A stretch of DNA of 64,000 nt from Pseudogymnoascus destructans (taxonomy: Eukaryota > Ascomycota > Leotiomycetes > Thelebolales > Thelebolaceae), in NCBI RefSeq assembly GCF_001641265.1, contig NW_020167520.1:1798001-1862000 (forward strand), read 5' to 3'. Below, in pieces: positions 45,064 to 55,452 of this stretch (positions are counted from its first letter, which is position 1; each line of letters begins with the position of its first letter). The position numbers were made by a program, and so were the translations under genes. The notes beneath the pieces are model-generated. The model ran no database searches. It was not told the origin of the DNA and saw only the letters and a list, made by a program, of their open reading frames with translations.

Positions 45064-47072
45064 ATGTTGAAGCCCAGCCCACTACTACGGCCCCGCCTCC
45101 TCCCATCCATGATTGCCACGGGCCTGGTCGCTCTATTCTTCTTCACGATCTTCGCGGGGAACCTCGCCGATGCCGCCGAGCTCGACTCGACACTACCAGA
45201 CGACCACAACCATGAGCGGTTACTGGACCCTTTTGTGTCGGCGCGAGGGGAGGGGGACGGCGAGGATATGATATATCAGGCGGAGTTCTCGGGGGGTAGG
45301 GAGGAGTTGCATGCGCGGCAGCTGCCGATGGCGTATGAGATACCCAACAATATTGCGAGGCCGTACAATTTGAACCAGGGGGAAACGCTGTATTTCGTCT
45401 TCCTGAACCAGTCGATCTGGGGACCGCATGCTCCTGCTGGCAGCGGGTCAACAGGGCTACCGTCTGTTGGATTAAGTCGGAGATGGGAGGATGAGGGTGA
45501 GGGGGATGAACAGGGCGCATTTAATACGGCGGATGGAAAGGACGAGGAGTCTTCGATAACGAGGAGCGTATATATCACGCTGAATACCTGCCTTCAGCCC
45601 AGCAACGCGAAAGGAGACAGTGGTCCCAAGGGCCCCCCGCCTCAAGTAACGATGTACGTCGGAGAGAACCAGACGACGCTCGGGGCCTCCAAACCCGCCG
45701 ACGGCCAGCGAATAATAGCCGCCGAATTCGGCTTCGCAGACCTAACATTCGACGCCTCCAAAAACCTCTACATCGCCGTCACCGGCCCCAACGCCACCGA
45801 ATACGAAGGCATCTACAGCGTCGAAGTCGGCGTCTCCATCGACGCCCCCTTCCACGCCTACAGCGGCGACGCCACCGACCTCTTCTTCATCGACAGCGAC
45901 TCGAGCTCCGCCCTCCTCGCCACCAAAAACCTAACCCTCGACAACTCCAGCACACCCGTCTACCAGCAGTGGATGCAGCTCTCCCCGCCCCCCTACGTGA
46001 TCTTCGCCAACAACCAGAACCAAACGTGGATCCAGGGCGTCTCGCGTTCGTACTGCGGGCTGGAGAACTATGCGCAGATCGCGGGGACGCAGAAGGGGCT
46101 GCGCACTGATATGGTCAAGACGATCATGACGAATGTGACGCTGGGGACGCATCCGAAGCAGCAGTTTTACTTCCACGGTCTGAATGCGAGTTCGCAGTAT
46201 TATGGGATTTTGGCTTTGCCGAGGAATGCGACGGATGCGCCGGGGGGTGGGGGGCGCGTTTGGCAGACTATGAATTTTACTACGCAGTCTGGTTCGTCTA
46301 TTCTCTACTTCTCTCCTTCGCTCCTTCTCCCATCTTATCATGTGAGCTTCCAACTAACTAACTACCCCCCCCCACAGACGGCAACTGCGCGATCCTCTTC
46401 AACCTCTCTTTCTGCTCCGATGTCTCGTACGCCGTCCCCGGCAACCCCACCACGTTCCCAACCCTCACCTCCCTCGCCGCCTTCTACGACAACGCCGCCA
46501 AATCCGCCTACTCCAACTTCGCCAAAGCCCTGCAACAAATCCCCTGCGAAATCCCTAACACCGGCCAGTACAGTCTGGTCCGCAACTGCGACGACTGCGC
46601 GAAAGCGTATAAAGCCTGGCTCTGCAGCGTCACGATCCCGCGGTGCCAGGATTACAGCCGTGGCGACCCCTGGCTGCAGCCGCGGAACGTGGTGCAGCCC
46701 TTCCCCAACTCGTCGGTGCTTCAGGATACGAATTTCCTGGCGGCCAGCCAGGCAATTCGGTACCTCAACTCGAGCAGGAATCCGGCGATCGATGCAATAG
46801 TGAAGCCGGGACCGTATAAGGAGATCCTGCCGTGTCTGGATATGTGCTATAACCTCGTGCAGAGCTGTCCGGCGGCGATGAAGTTTGATTGTCCGGGGAT
46901 GGAAGGGGCGAGTAGTTATGGAAGGAGGCCGAATGGGAGTAAGAGTGAGGATGGGCAGATTACGTGCAATTACCCGGGGGCGGCTTATCATCTCGGTGGT
47001 GCGGGAGTGGTGCGGGTGGGATGGTTGGGGGCGGTGGTGGTGGTGGGAGTGGCGGTGATGGTGGTGGTGTGA
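45064..47072 (+). CDS. MID1: Mid1, stretch-activated calcium channel subunit
   Basis: Mid1 works with Cch1 in high-affinity calcium entry at the plasma membrane. Exons 45064-46291 and 46378-47072 (intron GTTCGT...CAG, 86 bp) encode about 640 aa. A signal-peptide-like hydrophobic segment (MIATGLVALFFFTIFAG, about residues 17-33) is followed by an extracellular part with many N-glycosylation sequons. The C-terminal half is cysteine-rich: CAILFNLSFCSDVSYAVPGN, CDDCAKAYKAWLCSVTIPRC, CLDMCYNLVQSCPAAMKFDCPG and CNYPGAAY. These are the hallmark of Mid1. The last 20 residues are hydrophobic (Val-rich), as in a membrane or GPI-type tail. I use the first in-frame ATG at 45064. Confidence 0.92.
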
Positions 47073-47192
47073 TGGGATGGTAGATAGGGGGGTCAGCATC
47101 AAGGCACAGCGCGGCGTTTGGGATGGATATACGTGTAACCATGCGCGCTTTCTCCCTCACCCGTCTGTGTGTCCGTTTGCAGCAGCACATTG

Positions 47193-47314
47193 TTGTCGCC
47201 GATTCGTTGTCGCCGATTCGTTGTCGCCGATTCGTTGTCGCCGATTCGTTGTCGCCGATTCGCGTCGCTGTCGCCGATTCGTTTTCGCCGATTCGCGTCG
47301 CTGTCGCCGATTCG
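47193..47314 (+). repeat. minisatellite 1, 14-bp unit
   Basis: Five near-perfect units of TTGTCGCCGATTCG lie at 47193-47262. They are followed by variants with CGTCGCTG or TTTTCG spacers to about 47314. The array starts about 120 bp after the MID1 stop. Confidence 0.9.
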
Positions 47315-47436
47315 CTGAACTCGGGGTGATTTGTGAAAGGTACGTACCCGCGCGATGCGTGCAGGGTTTTGTTTACCCGACAGCGACGCGTCGCGGGCGC
47401 GTAAGTAAGTGGAGTGCCATCACCCCAGAACATCCC

Positions 47437-47531
47437 AGAACATCAGAACATCAGAACATCAGAACATCAGAACATCAGAACATCAGAACATCAGAACATC
47501 AGAACATCAGAACATCAGAACATCAGAACAT
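47437..47531 (+). repeat. minisatellite 2, 8-bp unit
   Basis: About eleven uninterrupted copies of AGAACATC, preceded by two units separated by CCC. The units are identical, which points to recent slippage or expansion. Confidence 0.92.
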
Positions 47532-47539
47532 CCCTGGTG

Positions 47540-47760
47540 TGGTGGTGGTGGTGGTGGTCTTTGGCCCTGGTGGTGGTGGTCTTTGGCCCTGGTGGTGGTG
47601 GTCTTTGGCCCTGGTGGTGGTGGTCTTTGGCCCTGGTGGTGGTGGTCTTTGGCCCTGGTGGTGGTGGTCTTTGGCCCTGGTGGTGGTGGTCTTTGGCCCT
47701 GGTGGTAGTGGTCTTTGGCCCTGGTGGTAGTGGTCTTTGGCCCTGGTGGTGGTGGTCCTT
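47540..47760 (+). repeat. minisatellite 3, 22-bp unit, G/T-rich
   Basis: About nine copies of TCTTTGGCCCTGGTGGTGGTGG, the last ones with GGTGGTAG variants. A looser GTGGTGG-rich stretch continues to about 47905. The G runs lie on the plus strand. Confidence 0.92.
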
Positions 47761-48139
47761 GGTCCTGGTGGTAGCGGTGTGGTGGAGGTGTGGTGGTGTG
47801 GTCCTGGTAATGGTGGAGGTGTGGTGGTGTGGTGGTGGTCCTGCCCTAGTGGTGTGGTCCAGTGGTGTCGTCCAGTGGTGTGGTGGTGGTAGTGGTGGTG
47901 TCTCTGTGTCTGCGATATAGTGGAGAGAGACCTACAAGATCACCTCCCAGCCTATCGTTCCCCGCCATGTCTGACCAGTAACTTAATCAGTACTCGAGTA
48001 ATCTCGGCACACAGCTCCCTCCCGCTACTCTCAACACTCCCCTCCCCTCCCACTACTCTACTCTATACTCTCTCCACTCTATACTCTATACGCCCACACG
48101 CTTCAACTCCCAAACGCCCTCGCCCGCTGACACCCAACC

Positions 48140-48225
48140 GTCCCACAGTCTCCACTCCCTCTCCCTCTCCCTCCCCCCTCTCCCCCCTCTCCCCCCCCTC
48201 CCCCCCCCTCCCCCCACCCACCCGC
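48140..48225 (+). repeat. polypyrimidine tract
   Basis: An almost pure C/T run with mirror symmetry (CTCCCTCTCCCTC..., CCCCCCCTCCCCCCCC) of about 85 bp lies 350-440 bp before the forkhead start. Such runs can form triplex DNA and are also common in leaders of highly expressed fungal genes. Confidence 0.75.
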
Positions 48226-48578
48226 GCTCCACCAGCCCTTCCAAGGTTCTTCTTCTCTTCTCACCTAGACTAGGCCTCCGTAGCCACAATCTTGTTTCTC
48301 GTTTTCTCCCATCCTTTCCTACCCACAGTCTGGCCCAATTTCAACCTCAATCCACCCACCATCCCAGCCGTCTCAACTTCAACAGATCGAATGCCGCCGT
48401 CGTCATCTAGCATAGCTCACCAAAACATACAACAGCAACAGCAACAGCTTCATCAATCAATCAACCCATCTCGCTCAACCCCCGCAGCCTTCCCGACGCG
48501 TAGCCTACCGAATCGACCGATACCTCGTTGCCTAGACGCCTCGATCCAACCCCAACGCCGCGTTGTCGGCTCCTCGCG

Positions 48579-50858
48579 ATGTCGTCGACGCGTCATCGTC
48601 ACCACCAGCCGCTGCAAATCTACCAAGATCCCGAATCCGATCGAAGCCACATACCATCCGGCTCGACACTCCCGCGCCTCGCCTCGCCCCTACGTCCCAT
48701 CAGGAACGCCTCCTCGAGACGGAACATCGTCCTCAACGCTCCTGTCGTCCAGGCCAACAATGGATCACCACACAAGAACGCGCTGCACTCGTCAAGCTCG
48801 CCGTCGAGGAACGGCATGAGCAATAAGCTCAACATGCACGCCATGCCGCCGCCGCGGGGAGCAATGCGCAGCACGGACTCGCTCGAGAAGAAGCTGCCTC
48901 TCGAGGCTAAGGGACAGGGGTCTGGGCCACAGAAGGCACTCTTCACCACCGCCTCGAATATTTATCCCGCCGGAAAGGAGAACTACCAGCATCAGTATCA
49001 TGACGCGGACGACTTCTACGCAAACGATGCCATATACGGACAGAAGACCCAGAGGAAGCGTGCGCTACTGGAGGCTCCAATGATTCAGTCGAAGAAGCAG
49101 AGAATGATGCCGGAGCCTACACGCCCCGCCGCAGAACGATTCGGTGCCGCCAAAGACGACGGAACAAAGCCATCGCACAGCTACGCCACGCTCATCGGCA
49201 TGGCCATCCTCGGAGCCCCAGGGAAGCGATTGACCCTGGCCCAGATCTACAAGTGGATCTCGGATTCATACTCATACTACAGCGCTGCCGAGACGGGATG
49301 GCAGAACAGCATCCGCCACAACCTCAGCTTGAACAAGGCCTTTGTGAAGCAGGAGAGGCCCAAGGATGATCCCGGAAAAGGCAACTACTGGGTCATTGCT
49401 CGGGGAGAAGAGGAGAAGTTCAACAAGGACAAGCAGCCCAAGAAGGGAACGATTATGGAGAGCGGTCCTATTATGTCCGCGTCCGTATCGCTCCCGGCAC
49501 CTCTCATGATCCAGGAGCGTCCGCCGTCGTCGTACAGAAACTCGACTCCAGCACCCTCGGAATTCGCTCCTCCTTCTACAAACCCGTTCATGTCCATCAA
49601 GCCCGCCACGAAGCGGGACAGCGAGCTCTCCTCCGACGCCACCATCCCCGCCTCGGACACCTACCAGCCCGACGAAGAAGCCCCAGAGCACGAGCTCTAC
49701 GCACACGCCGGCGCTGCCCAACCCATCCTCTCCTCCCCACCCGCACTCATGCAATCCTCCCCCCCGGTCCCCCGACGCGTCCGTCTCCGCGACGACACGC
49801 CCCCACCCGTGGTCCGCTTCGCCCGCTCCTCCGCCCAGCGCTCCCACAAACGCAACTTCGCGTCCATGGACGACAGCGGCTACTTCTCCTCCCTGAACTC
49901 CTCCGCCCTCCGCAACCCCGTCCCCGATCGCCATCCCGTCAAGCGCGGCCGTGCTGAAGAGGAAATCGCCCGTCTCCGCGGCTCCTCCTACGACAGCCCC
50001 TCCAAGACCTCGCGTCGCGCCCGCCACACTCCATGCGCCGAGTCCATCGCCTGGGCCGCGCCTTCCTCTTCTCCGCTTCGCAGAGGGCTCGTATACGAGT
50101 CCGCCGCCATGCTTCCCCCGCTCACGCCGGCTGTCAAGCTGACCGCGCCTTCCCGCCCGCCGCCCTCGGTATCTCCAACCACAAACCTCCGTCTCCACCG
50201 CGAGCGCGTCCGCCAGCTCGTCGGCTCACCGATGCGCGACTCCATTCACGCCGCCGACGACTGCCTCCCCTGGAGTCCGGCCTTCAACCTCGCCGAGCCA
50301 CTTTTCCCGGACCTGGAAACTGAGTTTGAGATGTTCATCGAGTCTAGTGCGGGAGATCTGCTCGCGGTGCCGGGGAACGGGTCGCCGGAGAAACGCACAG
50401 CGAAGAGGGGACGCTTCGACCTCGCGCCGAGCGTGTTGGGGGACTTGTCGTCGAATCTTCATAATAGCTTCTCGAGGAGAAGTGTGACGTCGACGCCGAA
50501 GCTGAATTTCGCGCCTTCGCTTGCGCCGAGGGTGTTTCATTCCCCGTCTGCGGCGTTGGGGTTGGGGGGGGCGTCGCCGAGTAAGTTTGCGAGTCCCATC
50601 TTCAGTCTGGGTGGTAGCTTCGATATTGGTGGTGCTTCTTCTTCCACCGCTAGTGGTGCTCCTGCTGGCGCTAGTGGGGCGCAGGAAGAGTACTACGGCG
50701 CGGAGTTCCTGGCTGATGGTGTCGCGGAGGATGCGGGGATGGATATCCTGCAGGGTTTTGCGAAGATTGGGGCCAAGGGACGTGGTGGGGGGCCGGAGCA
50801 GATGAAGGGGCTTGGTGTTAGGAGTGGAGTGAGGAGGAATTTTACGAGTCGGTTTTAA
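48579..50858 (+). CDS. forkhead transcription factor (Hcm1/Fkh-like)
   Basis: A single open frame from the ATG at 48579 encodes 759 aa. The forkhead domain spans about residues 197-275: KPSHSYATLIGMAILGAPGKRLTLAQIYKWI, then WQNSIRHNLSLNKAFVKQ, then GKGNYWVI, with the conserved recognition helix. No FHA domain precedes it, so it is closer to Hcm1/Fhl-type regulators than to Fkh1/Fkh2. Such factors control cell-cycle genes; a putative MCB-like ACGCGT lies at about 48496 in the leader. The rest is Ser/Pro-rich and disordered. An alternative upstream frame extension (17 residues) lacks an ATG. Confidence 0.9.
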   Translation: MSSTRHRHHQPLQIYQDPESDRSHIPSGSTLPRLASPLRPIRNASSRRNIVLNAPVVQANNGSPHKNALHSSSSPSRNGMSNKLNMHAMPPPRGAMRSTDSLEKKLPLEAKGQGSGPQKALFTTASNIYPAGKENYQHQYHDADDFYANDAIYGQKTQRKRALLEAPMIQSKKQRMMPEPTRPAAERFGAAKDDGTKPSHSYATLIGMAILGAPGKRLTLAQIYKWISDSYSYYSAAETGWQNSIRHNLSLNKAFVKQERPKDDPGKGNYWVIARGEEEKFNKDKQPKKGTIMESGPIMSASVSLPAPLMIQERPPSSYRNSTPAPSEFAPPSTNPFMSIKPATKRDSELSSDATIPASDTYQPDEEAPEHELYAHAGAAQPILSSPPALMQSSPPVPRRVRLRDDTPPPVVRFARSSAQRSHKRNFASMDDSGYFSSLNSSALRNPVPDRHPVKRGRAEEEIARLRGSSYDSPSKTSRRARHTPCAESIAWAAPSSSPLRRGLVYESAAMLPPLTPAVKLTAPSRPPPSVSPTTNLRLHRERVRQLVGSPMRDSIHAADDCLPWSPAFNLAEPLFPDLETEFEMFIESSAGDLLAVPGNGSPEKRTAKRGRFDLAPSVLGDLSSNLHNSFSRRSVTSTPKLNFAPSLAPRVFHSPSAALGLGGASPSKFASPIFSLGGSFDIGGASSSTASGAPAGASGAQEEYYGAEFLADGVAEDAGMDILQGFAKIGAKGRGGGPEQMKGLGVRSGVRRNFTSRF

Positions 50859-52346
50859 GACCGTGAAAGGGATGCGGTGGTGATGATTATGAAGGGATTA
50901 TTTTGTTTGTTGTTTTTGTTGATGCTACGTCTAGTGCTGTCGGAGTCACACTTGCGCCGCGCTGAGGGGCTATGTTGGGTTTTTTCTTGTTTATGATAAA
51001 TGTCTGGATATACGAAAATGTTCCCCTTTGTTTTTCTTTCCGGGCCGGACTTCTTTGTCGGTTGTTTGTTGGATTGGGGGTCTGAGGATCTGTCTCTCTA
51101 TCTTGTCTGAGCTTTTCTTTGTGGATGTATGCGTGGGGGTATGTTTGGGGTGTTTTGCCTTTTGGGCTGGGGGGGGGGGTTTGTCTGAGTCCTTACTACA
51201 GGATTGCTGAGTACTGGTTCTTTTTGTTGGAGTCATTATGATACTAGGTTTTGTTTGGGGTAGATTATGAGTTTTTCCTTCCGTACGCGGATAGCGGCGA
51301 TGAACAGAATAATGAATAAACAAGTCTATTTTATAATTATGAGGTCTTGAGTGATGTGGTGTGCTGTGCTGGATTCCTAGTGGTAACTTAGTTGTGATAC
51401 TCGTCGTTACCCGCCTACTCGGTCCCTGCTGTCACTTCCCAGCAGTCACTTCCCAGCAGCAGTTTAGAAATCTTGCCCGATCAGGCAATCGGGCAACCTT
51501 TCTCCCCTTCCTTTCGTAGAAACAACCCACCTACCTACCTACCTGCCAGTTTAATCCCCAATTCCGTGCCTCGGAACTTGGAAGTTACCACCGTCGGCTT
51601 TTCATCGGCTCTGCAACGCCCACAACTTCCGATTGGTGTACGATTTGCCCGTTGGAGTTAACCCTAGCGCCCGTCCGAGGCTGTTAGTTCATCTACCCCG
51701 GATTCCGTCCCCCGCACGCAAGGAGAGACCGGCTCTAGGGATTTTTGAACTCTAAAGAGCCATAGAAAAAAACTGCCGACCATGTTGCCGATTCCCCCAT
51801 GTGGTTAATTGACAGGATAGCTCCCTGGATTTTTGGCGCTGGTGAGGGTGTGACTTCATGCCCTGCTGTGCCCCCCAGGGGAGGAGCTGTACCAAAAGCC
51901 GTTCCTAGCGGGTTCGGGCCCTGAGCCCCGTTGTCACCTCTCACAGACGCCAGGATTACGAGGAGCCGTCAATGGCGCCCTCCTTTGCGGGGGCATTTCT
52001 GGCGTCTGCGAGGGTTGATGATGTGGCCGGGATCCTCGGCAAGGAGCGGAATTTGGTGTTTACGGACAGCTCCCCGCAAAGTGCCGCCCCTTCAGAGGCC
52101 CTCCCCCGCAAAAGGAGGGGCGTTTGGTGGGTTTGGCTTCAGAGATGAGGAGGTTGGGGAGATGGTTTGTTTGTTTGCAGGTTAGGAAGTGCAAGTATGC
52201 GAATTATCGATGCCTGTGTAGGCCAATTGATGTTGCTTTGGGTGAGGTGAGTATAAGTCTTCCAGAGTTTCTCATTTTTAGGGAGAAGATTTTTTGAGCA
52301 GCCTCAAGCAGCATCTCACCTCGTTGGCAATAACAATATAGGCATC
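50859..52346. other. long intergenic region before the GH2 pseudogene
   Basis: About 1.5 kb. The 3' flank of the forkhead gene ends near 51350. A short direct repeat CACTTCCCAGCAG occurs twice at about 51435-51460. Between 51730 and 52190 lies GC-rich sequence with inverted CCCCGC/GCGGGG motifs that may be a decayed insertion. No gene is recognised. Confidence 0.4.
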
Positions 52347-54121
52347 ATGAAACTCCTCGCTGGGCTCTCGCTCCTGGCTAGCATCCCGCATTCGTTATCC
52401 GTTCCAACAATGACAATCAGACCGGCAGCAGAGATGTAGTTCAGAATGCCCTCCCATTGCTCAAGCCACAGCGTACGCTGTCTAGAGATCTTGTCAACCT
52501 AGATGGACTGTGGAAATCTCCGTTGCGCCCAGCGCCAACAGCACTGCCCAACCTTGGACTGGACCATTGGTTACAGACCTCGAATGTCCGGTCCAGCGTC
52601 CTACAATGACATCTTCGTCGACCGCGAGATCCATGACCACGTCGGATGGGCTATACTACCAGCGGGACGTGATTGTCCCCAAGGGCTGGTCGGAAGAGCG
52701 ATACTTTGTGCGCGCCGAATCCGCCACGCATGAAGGCCAGATCTATGTCAACGACCGTCTAGTCGCTTCTCATGTAGGCGGTTACACGCCATTCGAGGCT
52801 GATATGACCGATCTTGTGACTGCGGGCCAGCAGTTCCGTCTTACCATCGCGGTCAACAACATTGTCACGTTTCAGATCTCCCTCCTGGAAAGGTGGTGGT
52901 TAGCAAGTTGACGGGCAAGAGAACTCAAACGTACTTCGTGACTTCTACAACTATGCGGGCTTGGCTAGCTCGGTCTGGCTGTACTCTGTGCCTCGTTAGC
53001 ATATCTAGGATATTACTTTGTCATGGATTATAAGGGAAACACTGGCATGATCAACTACAACATCACCGTGGCCAAGGGGATAACTGGCAAGATCCAGATT
53101 GTAGTCATCGACGAGAGCGGCGCGCTACAGGAACCATCAAGACCCCCTCCGTGAAGCTATGGCAACCCGCAGCCTATCTCTACAACTTCCGCGCCAGCAT
53201 CGTCGACTTCAACAAGAAGACCCTTGATACCTACAACCTCGTGACCGGCATCCGCACCATCGTGGTCAAAAACACCAGTTCCTCATCAACGACAAGCCCT
53301 TCTACTTCACCGGCTTCGGCAAGCACGAGGACTCCAACATCCGCGGCAAAGGCCACGACCAAGCCTACATGGTCCACGACTTCCAGCTCCTGAACTGGAT
53401 CGGCGCAAACTCCTTCCGCACCTCGCACTACCCCTACACCGAGGAGATGATGGAGTTCGCCGACCGCCGCGGCATCGTCGTCATTGACAAACCCCCGCCG
53501 TGGGACTGAACTTCGGCCTGCGCACCCCGGACAGCGAGACCTTTGGGCCGGATCTCATCTATAACCAGACCCAAGCGGCCGCGTCCGATGCTAAGGGCGC
53601 GAGGGAGTACTCCCCCCCCCGGCGGCGCTCGCGCGCCAGCTCGACTCGTCCCTGCCTATCACCTTCGCCAACGTGTTCTTCGCGACCTACCTCACGGACA
53701 AGATCTCAGACCTATTCGACGTCCTCTGCCTCAACCGTTACTACGGGTGGTACACCGAGACCGGAGACCTCGCCGAAGCCGAGATCGCGCTCACGACCTA
53801 GATGCAAGGCTGGGTCAAAAAGTTCGACAAGCCGATCGTGATGACCGAGTACGGCGCGACACAGTCTCCGGCTTGCACTCCGTCCTTAGGCTGCCGTGGA
53901 GCGAGGAGTACCAGGTGGCGATGCTCGGGATGTATCATAAGGTGTTTGACTCGATTAAGGCGATGGCGGGGGAGCATGTGTGGAATTTTGCCGACTTTGA
54001 GACGAGTGTCGGGACGGGGAGGGTGGATGGGGATAAGAAGGGCGTGTTTACGAGGGATCGGAGGCCGAAGGCGGCGGCGCATGCGTTGAGGGAGAGGTGG
54101 ACGAAGTTGAAGAAGAAGTAG
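52347..54121 (+). pseudogene. glycoside hydrolase family 2 (beta-glucuronidase-like) pseudogene
   Basis: The ATG at 52347 opens a secretion-signal-like stretch (MKLLAGLSLLASIPHSLS). After this, segments of one protein appear in different frames. Examples are VNLDGLWK (about 52495), SYNDIFVDREIHDHVGW, GWSEERYFVRAESATHEGQIYVN (about 52680-52910), KLWQPAAYLYNFRASIVDFNKKTLDTYN, FTGFGKHEDSNIRG (about 53310), WIGANSFRTSHYPY and finally MTEYGA (about 53838) to the stop at 54121. At least five frame changes and several stops occur. After NQTQAA the stretch that should carry the acid/base NEP motif is missing, although the nucleophile glutamate in TEYGA remains. The gene once coded for a secreted sugar-cleaving enzyme and is dead. 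Confidence 0.85.
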
Positions 54122-54514
54122 GCTTTATCTTTAGTTGGTTATAGGTGCATGGCATGGTCACTTCACACGGGCAGTGTGGTTGGCGTGCTTTGCTTAAACC
54201 ATTAGAGTCACTACTCACAGCCTTTAACTTACAATATTACTTATTATAAAGTTGAAATGATCTTTACTATTTTTCTTTCTAGAAAGGCGTTGTTTGTGGA
54301 TGCATAGAGAATTCTGTAATGTAAATGAATTGGGTCGACGTTCGCATAGCTCCTATAACACCACCATCTCTGACACCTATTAGAATGTTAAGTGCTTAAA
54401 GGGGAGAAAGACGAAAGAAGGGTGACCGCTAAGAATATTGGCAGCTTTCTGTGATTTTTGCCAGTTCTGGATTACAGTTCTCACTGTATATCTCCCAATA
54501 GGCAAGTAATTTTC
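54122..54514. other. intergenic, no gene seen
   Basis: About 390 bp, AT-rich, between the pseudogene and the 5S rRNA gene. It may supply upstream control for the 5S gene, but I see no defined box. Confidence 0.4.
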
Positions 54515-54633
54515 ACATACGACCATAGACTCAATAGAACTGGGCATCCCGTCCGCTCTGCCATACATAACCTTGAGATCGGTGGATTAGTAGTTGGGTG
54601 GGTGACCACCAGCGAATACCCACTGTTGTATGT
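54515..54633 (+). rRNA. 5S ribosomal RNA gene
   Basis: 119 bp beginning ACATACGACCATA and ending CTGTTGTATGT, the standard ends of ascomycete 5S rRNA. The ends pair (ACATAC with GTATGT). The block GGGCATCCCGTCCGCTCTGCC is the conserved loop-B/helix-III part. TAGTAGTTGGGTGGGTGACC covers the internal control region bound by TFIIIA, followed by ACCAGCGAATACCC. CTCAA and TTGAG pair to form helix II, so changes against other fungi look compensated. A run of T directly after it (54632-54637) is the RNA polymerase III stop. Single dispersed 5S genes are normal in Pezizomycotina. Confidence 0.88.
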
Positions 54634-54637
54634 TTTT
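54632..54637 (+). terminator. RNA polymerase III terminator of the 5S gene
   Basis: A T run (TGTTTTTTG) at the exact 3' end of the 5S sequence. Confidence 0.75.
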
Positions 54638-55452
54638 TGTCTTTTTATACAATAGATTTATTTACCTTCTCCTTAGTGGCATGGCGGATTTGCCGTGTCC
54701 ACACCTTTTTTTCGCTAGGAGGCATGATTTAAAGCCGATATCAGCCAAGAGAATCAGCGTTAGGGATTGTTATAATATAGCCGACTATAAGAACTACAGC
54801 GGAAGTGGATTGATTCACTTTTGCTAGTTCAACAGGGATCGAACCTCAGAGTGGCTTGGTCATATGTCTGACCAATCCTTTTAGATGCTCTTGTAGAATA
54901 GAGTGCCTAATTTGTCTACCTCTACGATTTTTACACCTAGAGAGCAACTTAACAAGTTAAATGCAGAGTTTTTAAGGCATTATAGAATGGGTTATATACT
55001 CTAGTGAAGAGTTAGGAACTGTTTTGTATGTGAAAGTTAGTGCCAAGGGCGTTGTTATTAAACATATAAGCAAATAAAATGAAAGAAAGTAGAGGACCAT
55101 TTGCATCATGGCTGTAGGGTTGGTAGGTACGAATCACCAAGCTATGCAGAGTCAGGTCACTTTCTTGAAGGCGTGGACTGATATGGATCATGATAGGCAA
55201 GTTAGATCCCTTTTGGCCACGATGGTCGACGCACACAGACACAAAGAATATAGCAGGCTTCATCCGCTCTATGTCCGTTTAGGCGTCTCTACCTCCCATA
55301 CATTAGAAATCCCCGTTGCCCCGAAACACAAAAACCAGGAGAGCGATGGAATCGTGGTTTGACTCCACTACAGAGCTCCTGGTGGCAATATATCTCATAT
55401 ATCTCGCACACGAGGAACTAGAAGCAAGGTTAAAGCTTCTTCTTATATCCAT
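54638..55452. other. intergenic, no gene seen
   Basis: About 815 bp with short open frames only. None resembles a protein family. Confidence 0.4.

Noticed and set aside
47437..47531. Regular short repeat that could suggest a CRISPR-like array
   Set aside because: The units are 8 bp, directly adjacent and without spacers, in a eukaryotic genome. This is a simple tandem repeat.
47077..47920. Several long open frames (up to 217 codons) over the minisatellites
   Set aside because: All frames stay open because the repeat units lack stops. The translations are simple repeats (EHQNIRTS, LALVVVVFGPGGGG) with no start context or introns.
49272..50198. 308-codon open frame antisense to the forkhead gene
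   Set aside because: It is a shadow of a GC-rich coding region. The translation is low-complexity Gly/Arg/Val and the forkhead frame is clearly the real one.
54830..54880. Possible tRNA gene on the minus strand (GGTTCGATCCC resembles a B box)
   Set aside because: I found no A box at a suitable distance, and no 7-bp acceptor stem or T-stem pairing.
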